Shown here in pieces: positions 1 through 16,132 of a DNA stretch of 64,000 bases (positions within the stretch are counted from its first letter, which is position 1; every line of letters starts with the position of its first letter). The translations under genes were made by a program, and so were the position numbers. The DNA is from Malus domestica (Eukaryota > Streptophyta > Magnoliopsida > Rosales > Rosaceae), in assembly GCF_042453785.1 (NCBI RefSeq), contig NC_091675.1, forward strand, positions 54,412,501-54,476,500. The letters run 5' to 3'. Below the pieces are notes generated by a model. It saw nothing but the letters and a program-made list of their open reading frames with translations, was not told where the DNA came from and did no database searches.

Positions 1-2303
1 TATTGTTCAATCACCGCTCTCCATATGCACCATCAACTCCTCGGGTACCACATATAACTTTGTCAAAGATCTCTGACAAAGTTTAGGCACGAGAATTTCG
101 AAGTTCCAGCTACCCTACTATTACCCATAAGGGTAAAGGAACAGCACCACTGCTTGACAACTGGAAAGTCCCTATGTGTGTCGACCTCCGTGTTTTGCGG
201 CAAGACAGGTTGGCAAGAACGTCCAACCTTTACTCACATTCGAGAAAAGACTCTCAACATAATTACTTTCTCAAAAACCGGAGTAGCACCGCTTTCCGAA
301 TCTCGAGAGTCAGATCCTCGACGGGATTGCTTGTTCGAAAACCGAAGAGGCACAACTCTCAGAACTTCGAGAGCCAGATTTCCTTAGATAAAGCTTGTCT
401 GTAATCTTCACACGTAATATCAGCTTTCCAGATACCACATACCACTTTTTCAAAGTGCTCTGACAAAATTAAAACACGTGAAGCTGGTAGCTCCCACTAC
501 ATTGCTGTGACCAAGAAGGGTAAAGGAATAGCATTACTACTTGTTATTGGGAAATCCCTATATACATTGACCTCCCTCCTCAACGGACAGGCAAACCTGC
601 AAAAATGCTCAACCCTTTCTCGCATTCGAAAAGGCACCCTCAACATAACCTCTCGAAATACTCAGCTTTATTTCCCCCCGATAATACCTCAGCAAATAAG
701 CCACACCAAGAACAAGAGTATCTCATATCATCAGGGTCGAAAGCAAGAGTATCCCATATCATGCTTTCTCCCTGTCTTTGTCTTTGTCCTTGTCCACACC
801 TGCAGGACAAGGAGAAAGAGAGCAGTCAGTCGGAACCTGAAATCAAACCTCCAATTTGGAACTGACTGCCTGGAGCCTTTGCCTGGTTGCTTACTTAGCA
901 TTGCTCTCGAGTACTCATCCTCAACTGCTGTCAAGGTCACGAATTCCACCGGCAAATACCTCATAACGGTTGATCAGATATTGGCTCTTTACACTGAAGC
1001 TGCCAAGCGTGGATGAGTCACTATGAAGGAATGTTCTGAAGGACCATTTAAATGCAAAGGTTGCACACCACTTCTGCCATGCAAAAGATTGAAGCAGAAG
1101 GTTCAACGGTGATCTGAAACAGATCACTACAGCACGACACCTTTCCATACCACATTCATTATTCCGTCAACAGCAAAAGTATCCCATATCATCAAGGTCG
1201 AACGTACTCTAGATTTGATGGACTTGTTTTGACCCTCAAATTTTTGAGTCGGCCTTATACTCTGAAGGGCACCAGAAAACCCTCCAGTACAGTTCAAGAA
1301 TAAGCCTGTGGAAAGTTACTTCTTCAAAAGCAAAAGTATCTCATATCATCTCTTATCCATTTGCTTCTCCTTATCCTGGCAGTTGAATGAGAGACAAGGA
1401 GAAGGAGAACAATCAACCGGAAGCCGAGGTCAAACCTCTGATCATGGGTTGCTTACTTGGAAGTTTGACTGCTTACCTTGTCTGTCACCTCTTTCGGCAG
1501 ATCTCCTAGCTCGGCGACTTGGGGGACTCCTACTATAGGGTTTGTATCACACTTGACTAAGCCCGAAACTACAACTAAGCTTCAAGTGAAATTGATACAT
1601 TACCTTGTGCATCTTCATCAGCTAAATACACCATTCCCGGATGGAGGAAAGGTACTTCCAGAGAAGGGCAGATGAAGATCAGACCACACTTCGGTACTTA
1701 GAAGTTTCGTGATTACTCAAGGGATTGGATCTTGCAAGTCCCCAACCGAGGAGTTTCCCTCACTCGGGAACTTAGGGGAGCACTGTTTGTACCATACTTG
1801 ACCAATCCCGAAACTACCGAGCACCGGCCAACGCTATACTGTCAAGGACCCAGAAGAGTTCCCCTCCGACCAGGAGGCCAATCACTACTCGACACGTGTC
1901 AAGATTAGAAGCCAATCAGAGCGCAGCACGTGTCGACATCAAGAACCAATCATAACATGACACATGTCAATGTGACAAAGCTACAAGTTTTTCTATAAAT
2001 AGGGGTCATTCCCCCACAATATTGCCTAATGCCATTTGTGTTAAATCATTCACAAGAACTCACTAAATTGAGAGCTTGATCCTTTGTACTTGTGTAAGCC
2101 CTTCACTACTAATAAGAACTCCTCTACTCCGTGGACGTAGCCAATCTGGGTGAACCACGTACATCCTGTGTTTGCTTCTCTGTCTCTATTTATTTACGTA
2201 CTTATCCTCACTAGTGACTGAAGCAACCAAGCAACCAAGCGAAGGTCACAAAACCTGACACTTTCTGTTGTACCAAAGTCTTCGCTGATTTTGTGCATCA
2301 ACA
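1..2303 (+). mobile_element. Large LTR retroelement (family A), 3' terminal part, cut by window edge
   Basis: Non-coding block that reappears in reverse complement from 29437 rightward and in part at 33100-34205. It ends in ...GTGCATCAACA at 2303; the reverse copy begins with the exact complement, TGTTGATGCAC, at 29437. This marks a TG...CA-type LTR end. A TATA box (TATAAAT, 1994-2000) followed by a leader-like stretch gives the transcription direction. Short direct motifs built on 'tctcgagattcggag' and 'cttcgatttttgagaa' (complement here, 240-390) are typical of the family. No pol domain is visible. Short open frames here are not credible genes. The 5' part lies outside the window, so element length is unknown. 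Confidence 0.7.
1994..2000 (+). promoter_or_regulatory. TATA box of the family A LTR
   Basis: TATAAAT, about 300 bases before the LTR end and followed by a pyrimidine-rich leader. Position and orientation fit the U3/R promoter of an LTR. No experimental start is known. Confidence 0.5.
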
Positions 2304-2402
2304 GATCTCAATTTATGGTTGTCGATTCAAGTGAATTGAAGAGGACCAAAAGACAAAAATTAACATGGATTGTGTGGAAAGTAAAAAGGAATATGTAGAT
2401 AG

Positions 2403-2873
2403 TGTTGAATAAAGCAAAGAGTCTCACATCGGTCATCATACAAAACAAATCACAACTTATATCAAATGTCCACTTCTAATTGCATCAAGGTCTTTTGCAT
2501 AAAAACCCCACACCTATTGATTGCACGGGTGATTAATGAGGACAATATTAATGCTATTAGTGGTGGACCGTGGCGTGTTTCTCTGAAACTTTAATTTGGT
2601 TTCAGAGTGAGTTTTCAAACATGACCGATGTAGCTTCACATCTGGTTAACTCCAAAGAGGCCCAGTGTGAGGGGCATGTTGAATAAAGCAAAAAGCCCAA
2701 CATCACCCATTATACAAAGCAAATCATAACTTATATCAAATGGTTCCACTTCTAATTGCCTTGAGCCTTTTTGCATAAAAACCTCACAACTATTGATTGC
2801 ACAAGTGATTAAGTGGAAACAACATTGAAGTTGTTAGTGGTGGACTGCAGCACATTTCTCTGAAACTTTAACA
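2403..2873 (+). mobile_element. TRIM (terminal-repeat retrotransposon in miniature)
   Basis: Two direct repeats of about 190 bases (2403-2594 and 2677-2873), each starting TGTTGAATAAAGCAAA and ending near GAAACTTTAA, flank an 82-base centre. The centre starts with TGGTTTCAGAGT (2597-2608), a one-change version of the initiator-tRNA-Met primer site TGGTATCAGAGC. It ends with purine-rich TGTGAGGGGCA just before the second repeat. Flanks are GATAG (2398-2402) and AATAG (2874-2878), a near-perfect 5-base target duplication. It has no coding capacity, as expected for a TRIM moved by another element's proteins. Confidence 0.75.
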
Positions 2874-3002
2874 AATAGCACCACCCTATATAAATTGCTA
2901 TTTAATATTATCATCTGGCGATATTATTCTTCACATCTTAAATTCGATTATTCAAATCGTGATAATAATGCAGAGTATTCTCAACTGCAAAATTGGTTAC
3001 TG

Positions 3003-3216
3003 CTCGAGGAGTGAGGATCCTCGTCGGATTCTCAAATCACATCCGTTCATCGTATATTGTGCAGTTAGAAATCATTGTAAATTTTTTTATTTAAAATTGA
3101 ATATAAACAATATCTGACAAAAATTGACCGCACGATATACGATGAACGGATATAATTGGAAGATCCCCGATATCTTCACAAAGAGGATCCGATGAGAATC
3201 CTCTCACCTACTCGAG
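3003..3216. mobile_element. MITE, family M, copy 1
   Basis: Long imperfect terminal inverted repeats start at CTCGAG on both sides. The inner arms carry a core (tccgttcatcgta / tacgatgaacgga) shared with copies at 11596-11790 and 42734-42941. It is non-coding. Confidence 0.65.
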
Positions 3217-3560
3217 TACAAGGATGCCTCTCCGTTACACATCTCCTACTTTAATTTCCTTTTCTACCCTTATTTGAATTTTTTTTTTTTTTTGAATAAG
3301 CGATATTATCTATACTAGGAGGGAGAGGTGAGCTTAGCCTCACAATAATGTGGTTCAAGTTTTTCTTTAGCGAGAATCAAACATGAGACCTCTCACTCAC
3401 AAGTGAAGAGGAATACCGATAGATCTTAATACTAAGTGACTCTTATTTCCAAAATTACAAGTGAATAAACCGTTAAACAGTGAAGGGTAATTTAGTCAAA
3501 AGACTGGGGACATTTTGTATCTGCCAAAAAGGCCAACGAAACCCACATCACGGCTTTTGA

Positions 3561-5826
<2,266 letters not shown>

Positions 5827-6336
5827 GGTTGATTAAATTGAGTTTTTCCGGTATTTGTTCTCTTCCTCATTACGTATTCCTCTCTGTCGTGGGTTATTGC
5901 TTTCAACTTATTCTTGTTGCTTAGTCCTTTGTCAAACTATAATTTATTTGTCCGTTGCCCGGGATTTTTCTGTAAGGGGTATATTTATGAGGTATATAAC
6001 AGTGATGATTAGATGGATGATACACCTAAGTAAGATTAAGCCTCACGAGGTTTGGATTGTATTTGTAGAAATACTTATACAGGTCAGAGCCAAAATTATT
6101 ACGTTTCACTTTCACCTATTTACTAGAAACTGCATTCCAACTATTGCTATTAGAAACCGTTACGGTACGCTTGGTTTGAGGGAGTCATGGAGTATTGGAA
6201 GGCTATGCCTATCCTCTCGCTCCGAAGTCGCGATAATTATTTTTGTTCGGTGTTTACTTTGAAACGAAAAATAGTTTTGCGATATTCAACATTTTTTAGG
6301 TTTTCTAACCAAAATGATCATTGGGATTGACAAACT
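5827..6336 (+). other. RABA2 3' UTR and downstream spacer
   Basis: AT-rich sequence after the stop codon. The proximal part is presumably 3' UTR. No canonical AATAAA site could be fixed with confidence, and no other gene is seen. Confidence 0.4.
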
Positions 6337-6680
6337 TAGATTTAGGCACATTGTTTCTTCAATATTGGGGTTCCAAAACTGTCACCTTCACCTCGAATGG
6401 ATTGATTACTAACCACATGTCAAACAAATCTAGACAAAATCTAGACCATATGCGGTTTATTAAATCCATCTCCAGATCCAGACATATTGTTTCTTCAATA
6501 TTGTGGTTTGAAAATCGTCGCCTTCCTCTAGAATGGGTTGAAATACTAACCACGTGTTGAACAAATCTAAAAAACACTAAACCAGATATGGTGTGTTAAA
6601 TCTATCTCTAAATTTAGGCACATTGTTTCTCAATATTGCAGTTCTAAAATTGTTGCCCTCACCTATAAAATAGCTCAAGA
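6337..6680. repeat. Degenerate tandem repeat, about 2.5 copies of ~135 bases
   Basis: The block 'aggcacattgtttcttcaa' recurs at about 6343, 6479 and 6617. It is followed each time by similar text (caatattg..., cacctcgaatgg.../cctctagaatgggttg, then 'actaaccac'). Copies differ by substitutions and small indels. It lies between the two convergent Rab genes. Confidence 0.7.
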
Positions 6681-6689
6681 CCAAGGACT

Positions 6690-7579
6690 ATACACACAAT
6701 TATAATGCAGTCATGTATAGTTCTCTAATTCCATATCAAGAGTTGAATTCCACTTTCAAAATGATGGGGTTAATTTTTGAAACATTTGAAGACCAAGATG
6801 AAAAGGAGGATGTTAGCTTTGTAGAGCTAAAAGTGCGCAATTCAAAACTTGAATGATTTGCCAGAGGTATATATTCGCATTATTGTATCTATTCAATTTT
6901 TAATTCTCTCGTTTTAGCTACATTTTGTTTTTTTTTTTATGTTCATAACTTCTTTGCTTTTGCATTACAAGACGAGTCTTGAGTAAAAGAAATATTGCTT
7001 CTTTGTAACTAAAAGATCACAGTTTGAAAACAATTTCTTTGCAAAGCAATGGTCCCCTTTCCCGACCCTCAAAAAATGGAGAACTTTGTTGGCTTGAAAT
7101 CACCCTTTATTTCTTTAGTTTTGTTAATTGATGTGTTTCACTCAACTGTCCATTATTTTGATTTTGGAATTTGATCCCAAATTCTAAATAAATGCAAATG
7201 AAAATTTTAATTCAACCGGATTGACCAAAGTGGCGAGGATAGGGTCACGAATTTGATTTTCTTCCGTGTAAATGAAAGAAAAACATCAATTAAAATGCTT
7301 TAACTCTCCCTTAGCCCCCCAAAAAAAAAAACCATTTATTTGATGAAGGATGCCATCAAACCAAACCTTTGTAGAAGAGGGGCAAAGTAAAGAAAATATC
7401 CAAATTTTTGTATAAGTTGATTTGATTTTAAGGATGTCAGTCAAATAGGTCGGACATGCTGAAAGGTCAACCCAATCCTAACCAACCATTCACAATTCGG
7501 GTTTGAATTCGATTAAAGTTCACTCAGGTTTAACCAGGTTTGGGTTCACTTGGGTTTTCGGGTCCATCCATCATTTGGG
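6690..7579. other. Intergenic DNA without a recognisable gene
   Basis: AT-rich, with homopolymer runs and only short open frames. Nothing is recognised apart from a loosely repetitive gggtttgg/ttgggttc stretch near 7490-7590. Confidence 0.4.
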
Positions 7580-7589
7580 TTCAAATGCA

Positions 7590-7713
7590 GAGTGCATTTT
7601 TTCTCATCCCCTAAAGTGATGCCGTTAGATTAGTGTAAATTTCGAGTTCGTGTCATTTAAATCAAACTAATCTAATGGCAATCAATGGGGACGGGGTGAG
7701 CAAAGAACACTCT
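7590..7713. mobile_element. Short MITE with 8-9 bp target duplication
   Basis: The ends are inverted: AGAGTGCATTTTTTCTCA on the left; the complement of the right end reads AGAGTGTTCTTTGCTCA. Inner arms pair through 'gattagt/actaatc'. Flanks TCAAATGC(A) at 7581-7589 and 7714-7722 are identical. An 8-base duplication would suggest hAT, a 9-base one Mutator; the ends overlap the duplication by one base, so the superfamily is open. Confidence 0.65.
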
Positions 7714-7951
7714 TCAAATGCAACTATCACTCTTCAATCCTGCACGACTTTTTCCTTGCATTTTTCAACATTTTTTCGTTAATCCTGCAAATTTTTTCTT
7801 TCGATCGTCTAACAGGCAATAGTTTTTCCGTAGACAAAGATTCAAGTAGGCAATATTTTACAAGTTTCTGAAAGATCCACATGACACTTCAGTCAACACA
7901 GTTCCACTGTCTTAGGATTTTATAACAGATTTGATACTAGGAATGGAATGA

Positions 7952-11025
<3,074 letters not shown>

Positions 11026-11194
11026 GATTGAGAGTCGGCAAAAATTGAAATCGAAAATGATGGGGGAAGATTTTTGGGGATTAAAAGACACAAGGAACAC
11101 AAGGGGCTCTTTTGTCTTTGTATTGTGCTCTTCTTCCTTCCTTCACCTCACACGTCAAATCCTAGACACTTCAAAAGCTCTTCCCGCGGCCCCA

Positions 11195-11375
11195 CGTTAA
11201 CGTTCATCGTTTTTTACGGAACTTTAACGAAAAATTTCTATACTGTTTATTTTAATAAAAAATTATATTTTTACGTTAAAAAATCAATTTTGTACTATTT
11301 ACTTTACCTTTTATTTTCTCCTTATTGTTAAAACTCAAAGTTTTCAAGTTTTTTCATTAGTTTTTTTTTTTTTAC
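11195..11375. repeat. AT-rich dispersed repeat upstream of RABD1
   Basis: Text such as 'gttaaaactcaaagttttc' and 'aactttaacgaaaaatttc' resembles a repeat I associate with apple/pear intergenic DNA. Only one copy is seen in this window, so the call rests on recollection and is weak. Confidence 0.3.
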
Positions 11376-11426
11376 CTTCTTTTTTTTTCCTTTTCCTTAG
11401 TTGAAGCCGAATTTTGTTGAGAAATT

Positions 11427-11580
11427 TTTTATTGTGATCGAAATACGAATGGTACACCACGTGTTTTTACATAAGTGGAGAAAAATTTTATTTTTAAAGT
11501 TATTAACTTTTTGACACACATATCCCACCATTTGTGTAATGACATGGTGTACCATCTCATATTCCGATCACATTAAAAAA
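11427..11580. mobile_element. Foldback/MITE-like inverted repeat
   Basis: The left arm (ttattgtgatcgaaatacga...atggtacaccacgtg) pairs with the complement of the right arm (taatgtgatcggaatatgag...atggtacaccatgtc). The spacer is AT-rich and there is no coding capacity. It lies 400-550 bases upstream of the RABD1 start and could affect its promoter (inference). Confidence 0.6.
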
Positions 11581-11595
11581 TATATCCTCTTTGTG

Positions 11596-11790
11596 AGGAT
11601 TTTGGGAATTCGTCATTCTTGTCCGTTCATCGTACATTGTGCGGTCATAATTATTTTAAATATTTTTATTTTAAAATTAAACACAAACAATATTTGACAA
11701 AAATTGATTGTATAATGTACGATAAACAGACACAATTCACAAATATTTAGGATCATCATCAAAAGAATCCGAAAAGGATACTGTTGGGTT
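11596..11790. mobile_element. MITE, family M, copy 2 (decayed)
   Basis: Shares the core 'tccgttcatcgtacattgtgcggtca' region and its inverted partner 'gtacgataaacagaca' with the copies at 3003 and 42734. Terminal arms are degenerate. Confidence 0.55.
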
Positions 11791-11799
11791 GAAGCCAAA

Positions 11800-12270
11800 T
11801 ATGCTAAATAGAAAATGATGATATTTTTAGTTTTTTATTGTAAAATTTTAGTTTTGCATTTTTTAATTAGTATAATGATTATTTTTACATGTAAATCACA
11901 GATAATTAGTTTGATATCACATTATTAAGGCATATCTATTATTTAATTGGAAGTTATCACACAAAATTTAAGTTTTCATTGGATCAGCGTATGAATTTAT
12001 TGTTTGATAATATGATTACTTTTAGTATTTTTGTAATTCAGTTTAACATGATTGTACAAAACATATAGAGGAGGACTCGTGATTGTAATTGAGGTATTCA
12101 TCTCCACATGATTTACAAAGATTTATAAACTCATTTGATTAGACAAACAAAGATAACATGTTAAACAATGGAAGTGCTAGTATGACTTTGCTTGTCTAAT
12201 TTTATAAATCTTAACCAATGGCACAATCCGAGATCTATATGCTTTAATTTGGGGTTAGCAAACAAGCAAG
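11800..12270. other. AT-rich spacer, nothing recognised
   Basis: Low-complexity AT-rich sequence with no long open frame and no recognisable repeat partner in the window. Confidence 0.4.
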
Positions 12271-12274
12271 TTTA

Positions 12275-12571
12275 GTGGCTCCTACACAATCCAGATTCTT
12301 TGGTTGCCAATCTGCTCAAGCAAAATATCATCAGAAATATGATTTGCCAGTTGCCATAATATTATCATGGTGTGCTAATTTGCAGAAAATGAAGATTGAT
12401 TGTGAAGGAAGCTGCTTGTTTTGTAACGAACGGTCGCAAACAACCGAGGATGTTTTGTGCGACTGCTCACTGGCTGTCGGAGTTTGGAGGGCTAGAGGGA
12501 TGTTCGTGAGGGACTGCGTGACAAGCTTAGCCTGGAGTTGCCTAGGCACAGCTTTGCATTCGCTCTTATGA
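12275..12571 (+). pseudogene. Fragment of a LINE-type zinc-binding (zf-RVT) domain
   Basis: The 98-residue frame contains GSCLFCNERSQTTEDVLCDC followed by SLAVGVWRARG. This is the pattern of the reverse-transcriptase zinc-binding domain found downstream of plant LINE RT (C-x2-C, then (E)H-x-L-x2-C, then VW). The usual histidine is aspartate (TEDVL), so the metal site is broken. No RT precedes it and no complete RNase H follows. The ATG is not evidence of a real start. It is a relic. Confidence 0.6.
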
Positions 12572-12695
12572 TTCTATGGAAGTCAAGAAACTCTTTTTTG
12601 TACCAAGGGTACTCTATGCTGCCGCTGGAGATCTTCGTAATCGCGGAAGATAGGTTGATTGAATATCTACACCAAGAAGGAGGAGATGGGAAGGA

Positions 12696-13232
12696 ATGAA
12701 TTTTCATCATAGCTAATTATATTCTAATCCCTTCCAAATGAAAAGAAATTCACTCCCACCAAATATCTTGAAATTTGATAATCTCCAATTCAATCCAATT
12801 ATGTGTATTAAACGAGCCCATAGGCTGACAAGACAAGGCATGGCTTGATGGCAGCACAAGATCTCATTTGGTTCAAGGAGCCTCTGAACTTAATTGTTGA
12901 TCTTCTTTAAGAGGATAGTCAAACTATGTAATTATAGTGTGAGATGTTTTCTTTCTTTCAATCGAGTTGAAATTCCGACAATTTTTTTTTTTTTGAGACT
13001 CACCTTAAAACACCGTATCCTCTTTGTACGTAATCTTTCACAATATTAATGAATATCCTACTTTTCTAAACAAAAACATTGGCAAAATTCAATGGTTGAA
13101 GTTGACATGAGATCATGATTCATGGCACAAAGCTTATCTATAAGAGCAACTGTATGGTATGAACTCACCACCACAAGTGTTTCGATTCAATAATATAATG
13201 TTATATAAAGTAAAACTTACACATAATTATGA
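12696..13232. repeat. Dispersed repeat, partner of 56233-56609
   Basis: Starts with 'ggaatgaattttcatcatagctaatt' and ends near 'gtaaaacttacacataattat'. It is nearly identical to 56233-56609 except for an extra stretch of roughly 160 bases at about 12915-13075. No coding content or terminal structure is recognised. Confidence 0.75.
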
Positions 13233-14350
13233 AGAATTAGAATGGATGGTTCTCTAAAATCAGTTATATTTTCTATTAAATTATCTAAAAAATGAGCAAC
13301 TTCCAGAAGAAAAAAACAAATTAAAGGTCTTTAAAGTTAGTGGGCTTTTATCACTCTAGCCCATAAAGATGTCCAAAACAACAACGTAGAAGGAAAAAAA
13401 AAGAAGAGTCAGCTTCTCTTTCATCTTCCTCGCAAGAAAGCTGCTGCAATCCTGCAATTCCTTCACCTCCTCCATGGATGGACTAGGTTTTGAATGGACT
13501 ATAACATTATTTGACAAAATAATTGCCTTGGCGTAGCCTATATAGTCTTTGGAGTAGATCTCTCCACTTGCCAAAATGTTTGGAGGGTCCCCAAAGGACC
13601 TTCATGGGCATTTTTCCAGCTTTCGGGTGGTTCTGAGACCATCTTGGTCCCTCTATGGATCCACCCTTGCTCGCATCCAATAAGAGCAAGACTAGTTAGA
13701 AACGAGTATAGAGAAAACCTAGCCAACATAATGAATTGTAAATCTAGTGAATTGATAGTAAGGAAACCTGCACTATAAGTTAACTGACTTTTAATAAAAT
13801 GATCTTGATTCTTTTCTACGCTTATGCTTTGCTTGTTAAAGATTTCAACTTATAAACGTACATACATGGTAAACACAAAGTTTGAAAGAGTGATTGGGAT
13901 CGAAACATGGGCGTCCGGATGAGTTCTAAGCTTATCGGGCTAAGAACTGGTGTCGAATCCTTGAAAAGGGATACGATCGATGTCTCCAAGTAGATTAGCA
14001 TGGACGTGAAGCAAGTTGATTAACCATAACGTTGATTTTTCATCATTGTCTTCCAAACCTCAGGCCAAATCACTCAGGATATTCATTAATATTGTGCAAG
14101 ATTACGTACAAAGAGGATACGGTGTTTTAAGGTGGCCAAATCATTGTCTTCCCTCGCACATTATTTTTAACGAGTGAGCCATCTTATTTGGTTAAATCTC
14201 AACCTTTGCGTTTTGTGTTTTAATGCGCACAATAGTATCATCTAGATTTAAGGCGAAGTTGCTCCGAAATGTTGGGCCGCTTCTTGATCTGTTTGTTAAA
14301 GCAAAAGGACTTGGCCAAATTCACTGTTCATTTAAAAATCAAGGTCCAAT
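13233..14350. other. Intergenic DNA without a recognisable gene
   Basis: Open frames here are short and lack known motifs. No splice-consistent exon or repeat partner was recognised. Confidence 0.4.
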
Positions 14351-14360
14351 AACATATTAT

Positions 14361-14745
14361 TATCTATTCTAAAATTGAAGGGGGAGCGGCACTGTAGCGG
14401 CGTCATTCTTTGCCAGCATGGATTGGGAGGGTAATTCTCAAAAGTTTAGAGGGTTATTATCTATTCTAAAATTGAAGGGGGAGCGGCACTGTAGCGGCCT
14501 CATTCTTTGCCACTCGATTTCACTCTATTTACAAAAATACCGGCCAAATTGCATGGATTGGGAGGGTAATTCTCAAAAGTTCAGAGGGTTATTATCTATT
14601 CTAAAATTGAAGGGGGAGCGGCACTGTAGCGGCCTCATTCTTTGCCACTCGATTTCACTCTATTTACAAAAATACCGGCCAAATTGCATGGATTGGGGAG
14701 GTAATTCTCAAAAGTTCAGAGGGTAATTTTGTCCATATAGTTTAG
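14361..14745 (+). repeat. Tandem array of Helitron-like 5' ends (135-base period)
   Basis: TCTATTCTAAAATTGAAGGG occurs at about 14363, 14460 and 14595. Spacings are 97 and 135 bases; the last two units are almost identical and so encode a repeated 45-residue frame, which is not a real protein. Each unit (TCTATTCTAAA, then ACTGTAGC, then TTTGCCACTCGATTT, then TATTTAC) is homologous to single minus-strand copies ending at 42578 and 48000. A TC start after A fits a Helitron 5' terminus. The repeat is directly visible; the Helitron assignment is inference. Confidence 0.6.
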
Positions 14746-14814
14746 CAGGGAGCCACTCGATTTCACACTATTTACAACAAAACCGTGAGGTTTGGGCTGG
14801 TATTGGGGCTGGGT

Positions 14815-15110
14815 TGGAAGGGCAATTTTGTCCTGTGCGTTTGAGACGGATTGGGGTGGGTTTGGGTTTGCTGTCATTCAGTGAGGGTTTCGGGGATGGG
14901 AGGCCATGCCTCCGATACAGAGAGAGAGAGAGAGAGAGATAGAGAGAGAGAGATAGCGAGCGATAGAGAGAGAGAGGGAGAGGTTAGGATGTCAGTGCCT
15001 TAATGTTTGATATGGTGACTGGGTGGGTGACAGTGAAAGAAAGAGGATGGGTCGTCCGGATTACGGGGAGAGAAACAGAGAGGGAAGGGTGGGGATGGTG
15101 AACAGGCCCA
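14815..15110 (+). repeat. Duplicated segment with (GA)n, partner of 50815-51070
   Basis: Shared landmarks in order: 'gaagggcaattttgtcct', 'tttgctgtc(a/g)ttca', 'gggtttcggggatgg', a (GA)n run (14919-14975), 'gatgggtcgtc(c/a)gga' and 'gggagaga(a/t)a'. The partner begins at about 50815. Both look like copied 5' leader/first-exon DNA of one source gene. Confidence 0.7.
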
Positions 15111-15169
15111 AGCATGTTCCCTCAGTCCGGGATTCACTCACGATCGTCCATGCCCTGTTGCATGTTCAG
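15047..15169 (+). pseudogene. Possible captured first-exon fragment
   Basis: ATG 15047 opens a frame (MGRPDYGERNREGRVGM...) of 41 codons that runs to CAG at 15169, followed by ATAAGT, a poor 5' splice site. A shorter related frame begins with ATG at about 51018 in the duplicate segment. The source protein is not recognised. Confidence 0.3.
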
Positions 15170-15596
15170 ATAAGTCTCTTTTTCATTTGGATTTTGAACT
15201 AAAATCTTAATTTTTTATTATTTCTTGCATTTGTATCTGTTGACATTTTTTGGTACGTTAGGTCAGGTTTTGGGGATTCATCTTTCTATTTATTCCCTTA
15301 TTTGTTTCATTTTCTCTCTTTTTGGGGATTCATCTCTCTGTTCTGTCTGTTTGTTCTTTGTTTTAAGGTCAGTTTTTCTTTTTTTTTTTTTGGGTTTTCA
15401 GTTGTTAATCTGTGATTCTGTGTTTAGATTTTTCTTTCGTATATGATTAAATCGTTAATGGGTTTTGGTTGTTGAAATATTTTTTTTTTGGGGAGAATTT
15501 GTGTTTGGTTGCCGGATTTGATTTGGCTTTTGCTTTCAAGAAAACTGGGGTTCGAATTTTGGGCCGAGCCTTTATGATTCGATCGGATCGAGGTGA

Positions 15597-15655
15597 TGGG
15601 GACACAAGTTCTGTCGGAATAACAGAAACGATTGGTTATGTGGTTTTAGGTAAAT
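15597..15655 (+). pseudogene. Relic of an LRR-RLK kinase exon end
   Basis: The sequence 'acaagttctgtcggaataa' followed by 'acgattggttatgtggtttt' and AG|GTAAAT mirrors the end of exon 1 of the receptor kinase at 20660-20703 ([15 protein letters not shown], then G|GTATAT). Here it reads SSVGITETIGYVVL, with the splice donor still in place. It may be a dead neighbour or a captured fragment. Confidence 0.5.
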
Positions 15656-16132
15656 ATTCACATCCTCTCCACAATATCTTTTTTCTTTTCTTTTAAACTT
15701 TTGCATAATTCAACTATTTTGTTCTCAATTTGCTAACAATATTTGGGAAGTGAGGCATTAATAACTGGATACGTCTACAATTTTGGAATTCTCTTGCTAG
15801 AGACTTGAGCCCCCATGAAGTTTGAAAATTAAGAAAACTTGATCTCACTAGTAATTGTTACCATTTTTAAAAAGGTTGCATCCACAACAAGCTTTCTTGC
15901 AATGATACTTTAGGGGAACTATGAAAAAAATCAGCAATCTCACAGTCTAGCCCCTCAAAAAACATACACTTCAAAATTTCCATTCATAGTTAGGGTCGCC
16001 CTGCTAGGGTAACTTTCATATTAGGTAACACCAGCGTGATGTCTGATGTGAGAAAATATTGGGTTCCATGTATTTGTTTTTTTTCATTTTGGATGATTGC
16101 CAAAATGAATTATGGATGATAATGCTATTATG

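Noticed and set aside
507..1016. 169-codon open frame near the left edge
   Set aside because: It lies in the family A LTR repeat. The reverse copy at 30.5-31 kb does not keep the frame, and no protein motif is present.
14418..14726. 102-codon frame with a perfect 45-residue repeat
   Set aside because: The repeat reflects a 135-base DNA tandem repeat whose period happens to be divisible by three. The DNA is Helitron-like and non-coding.
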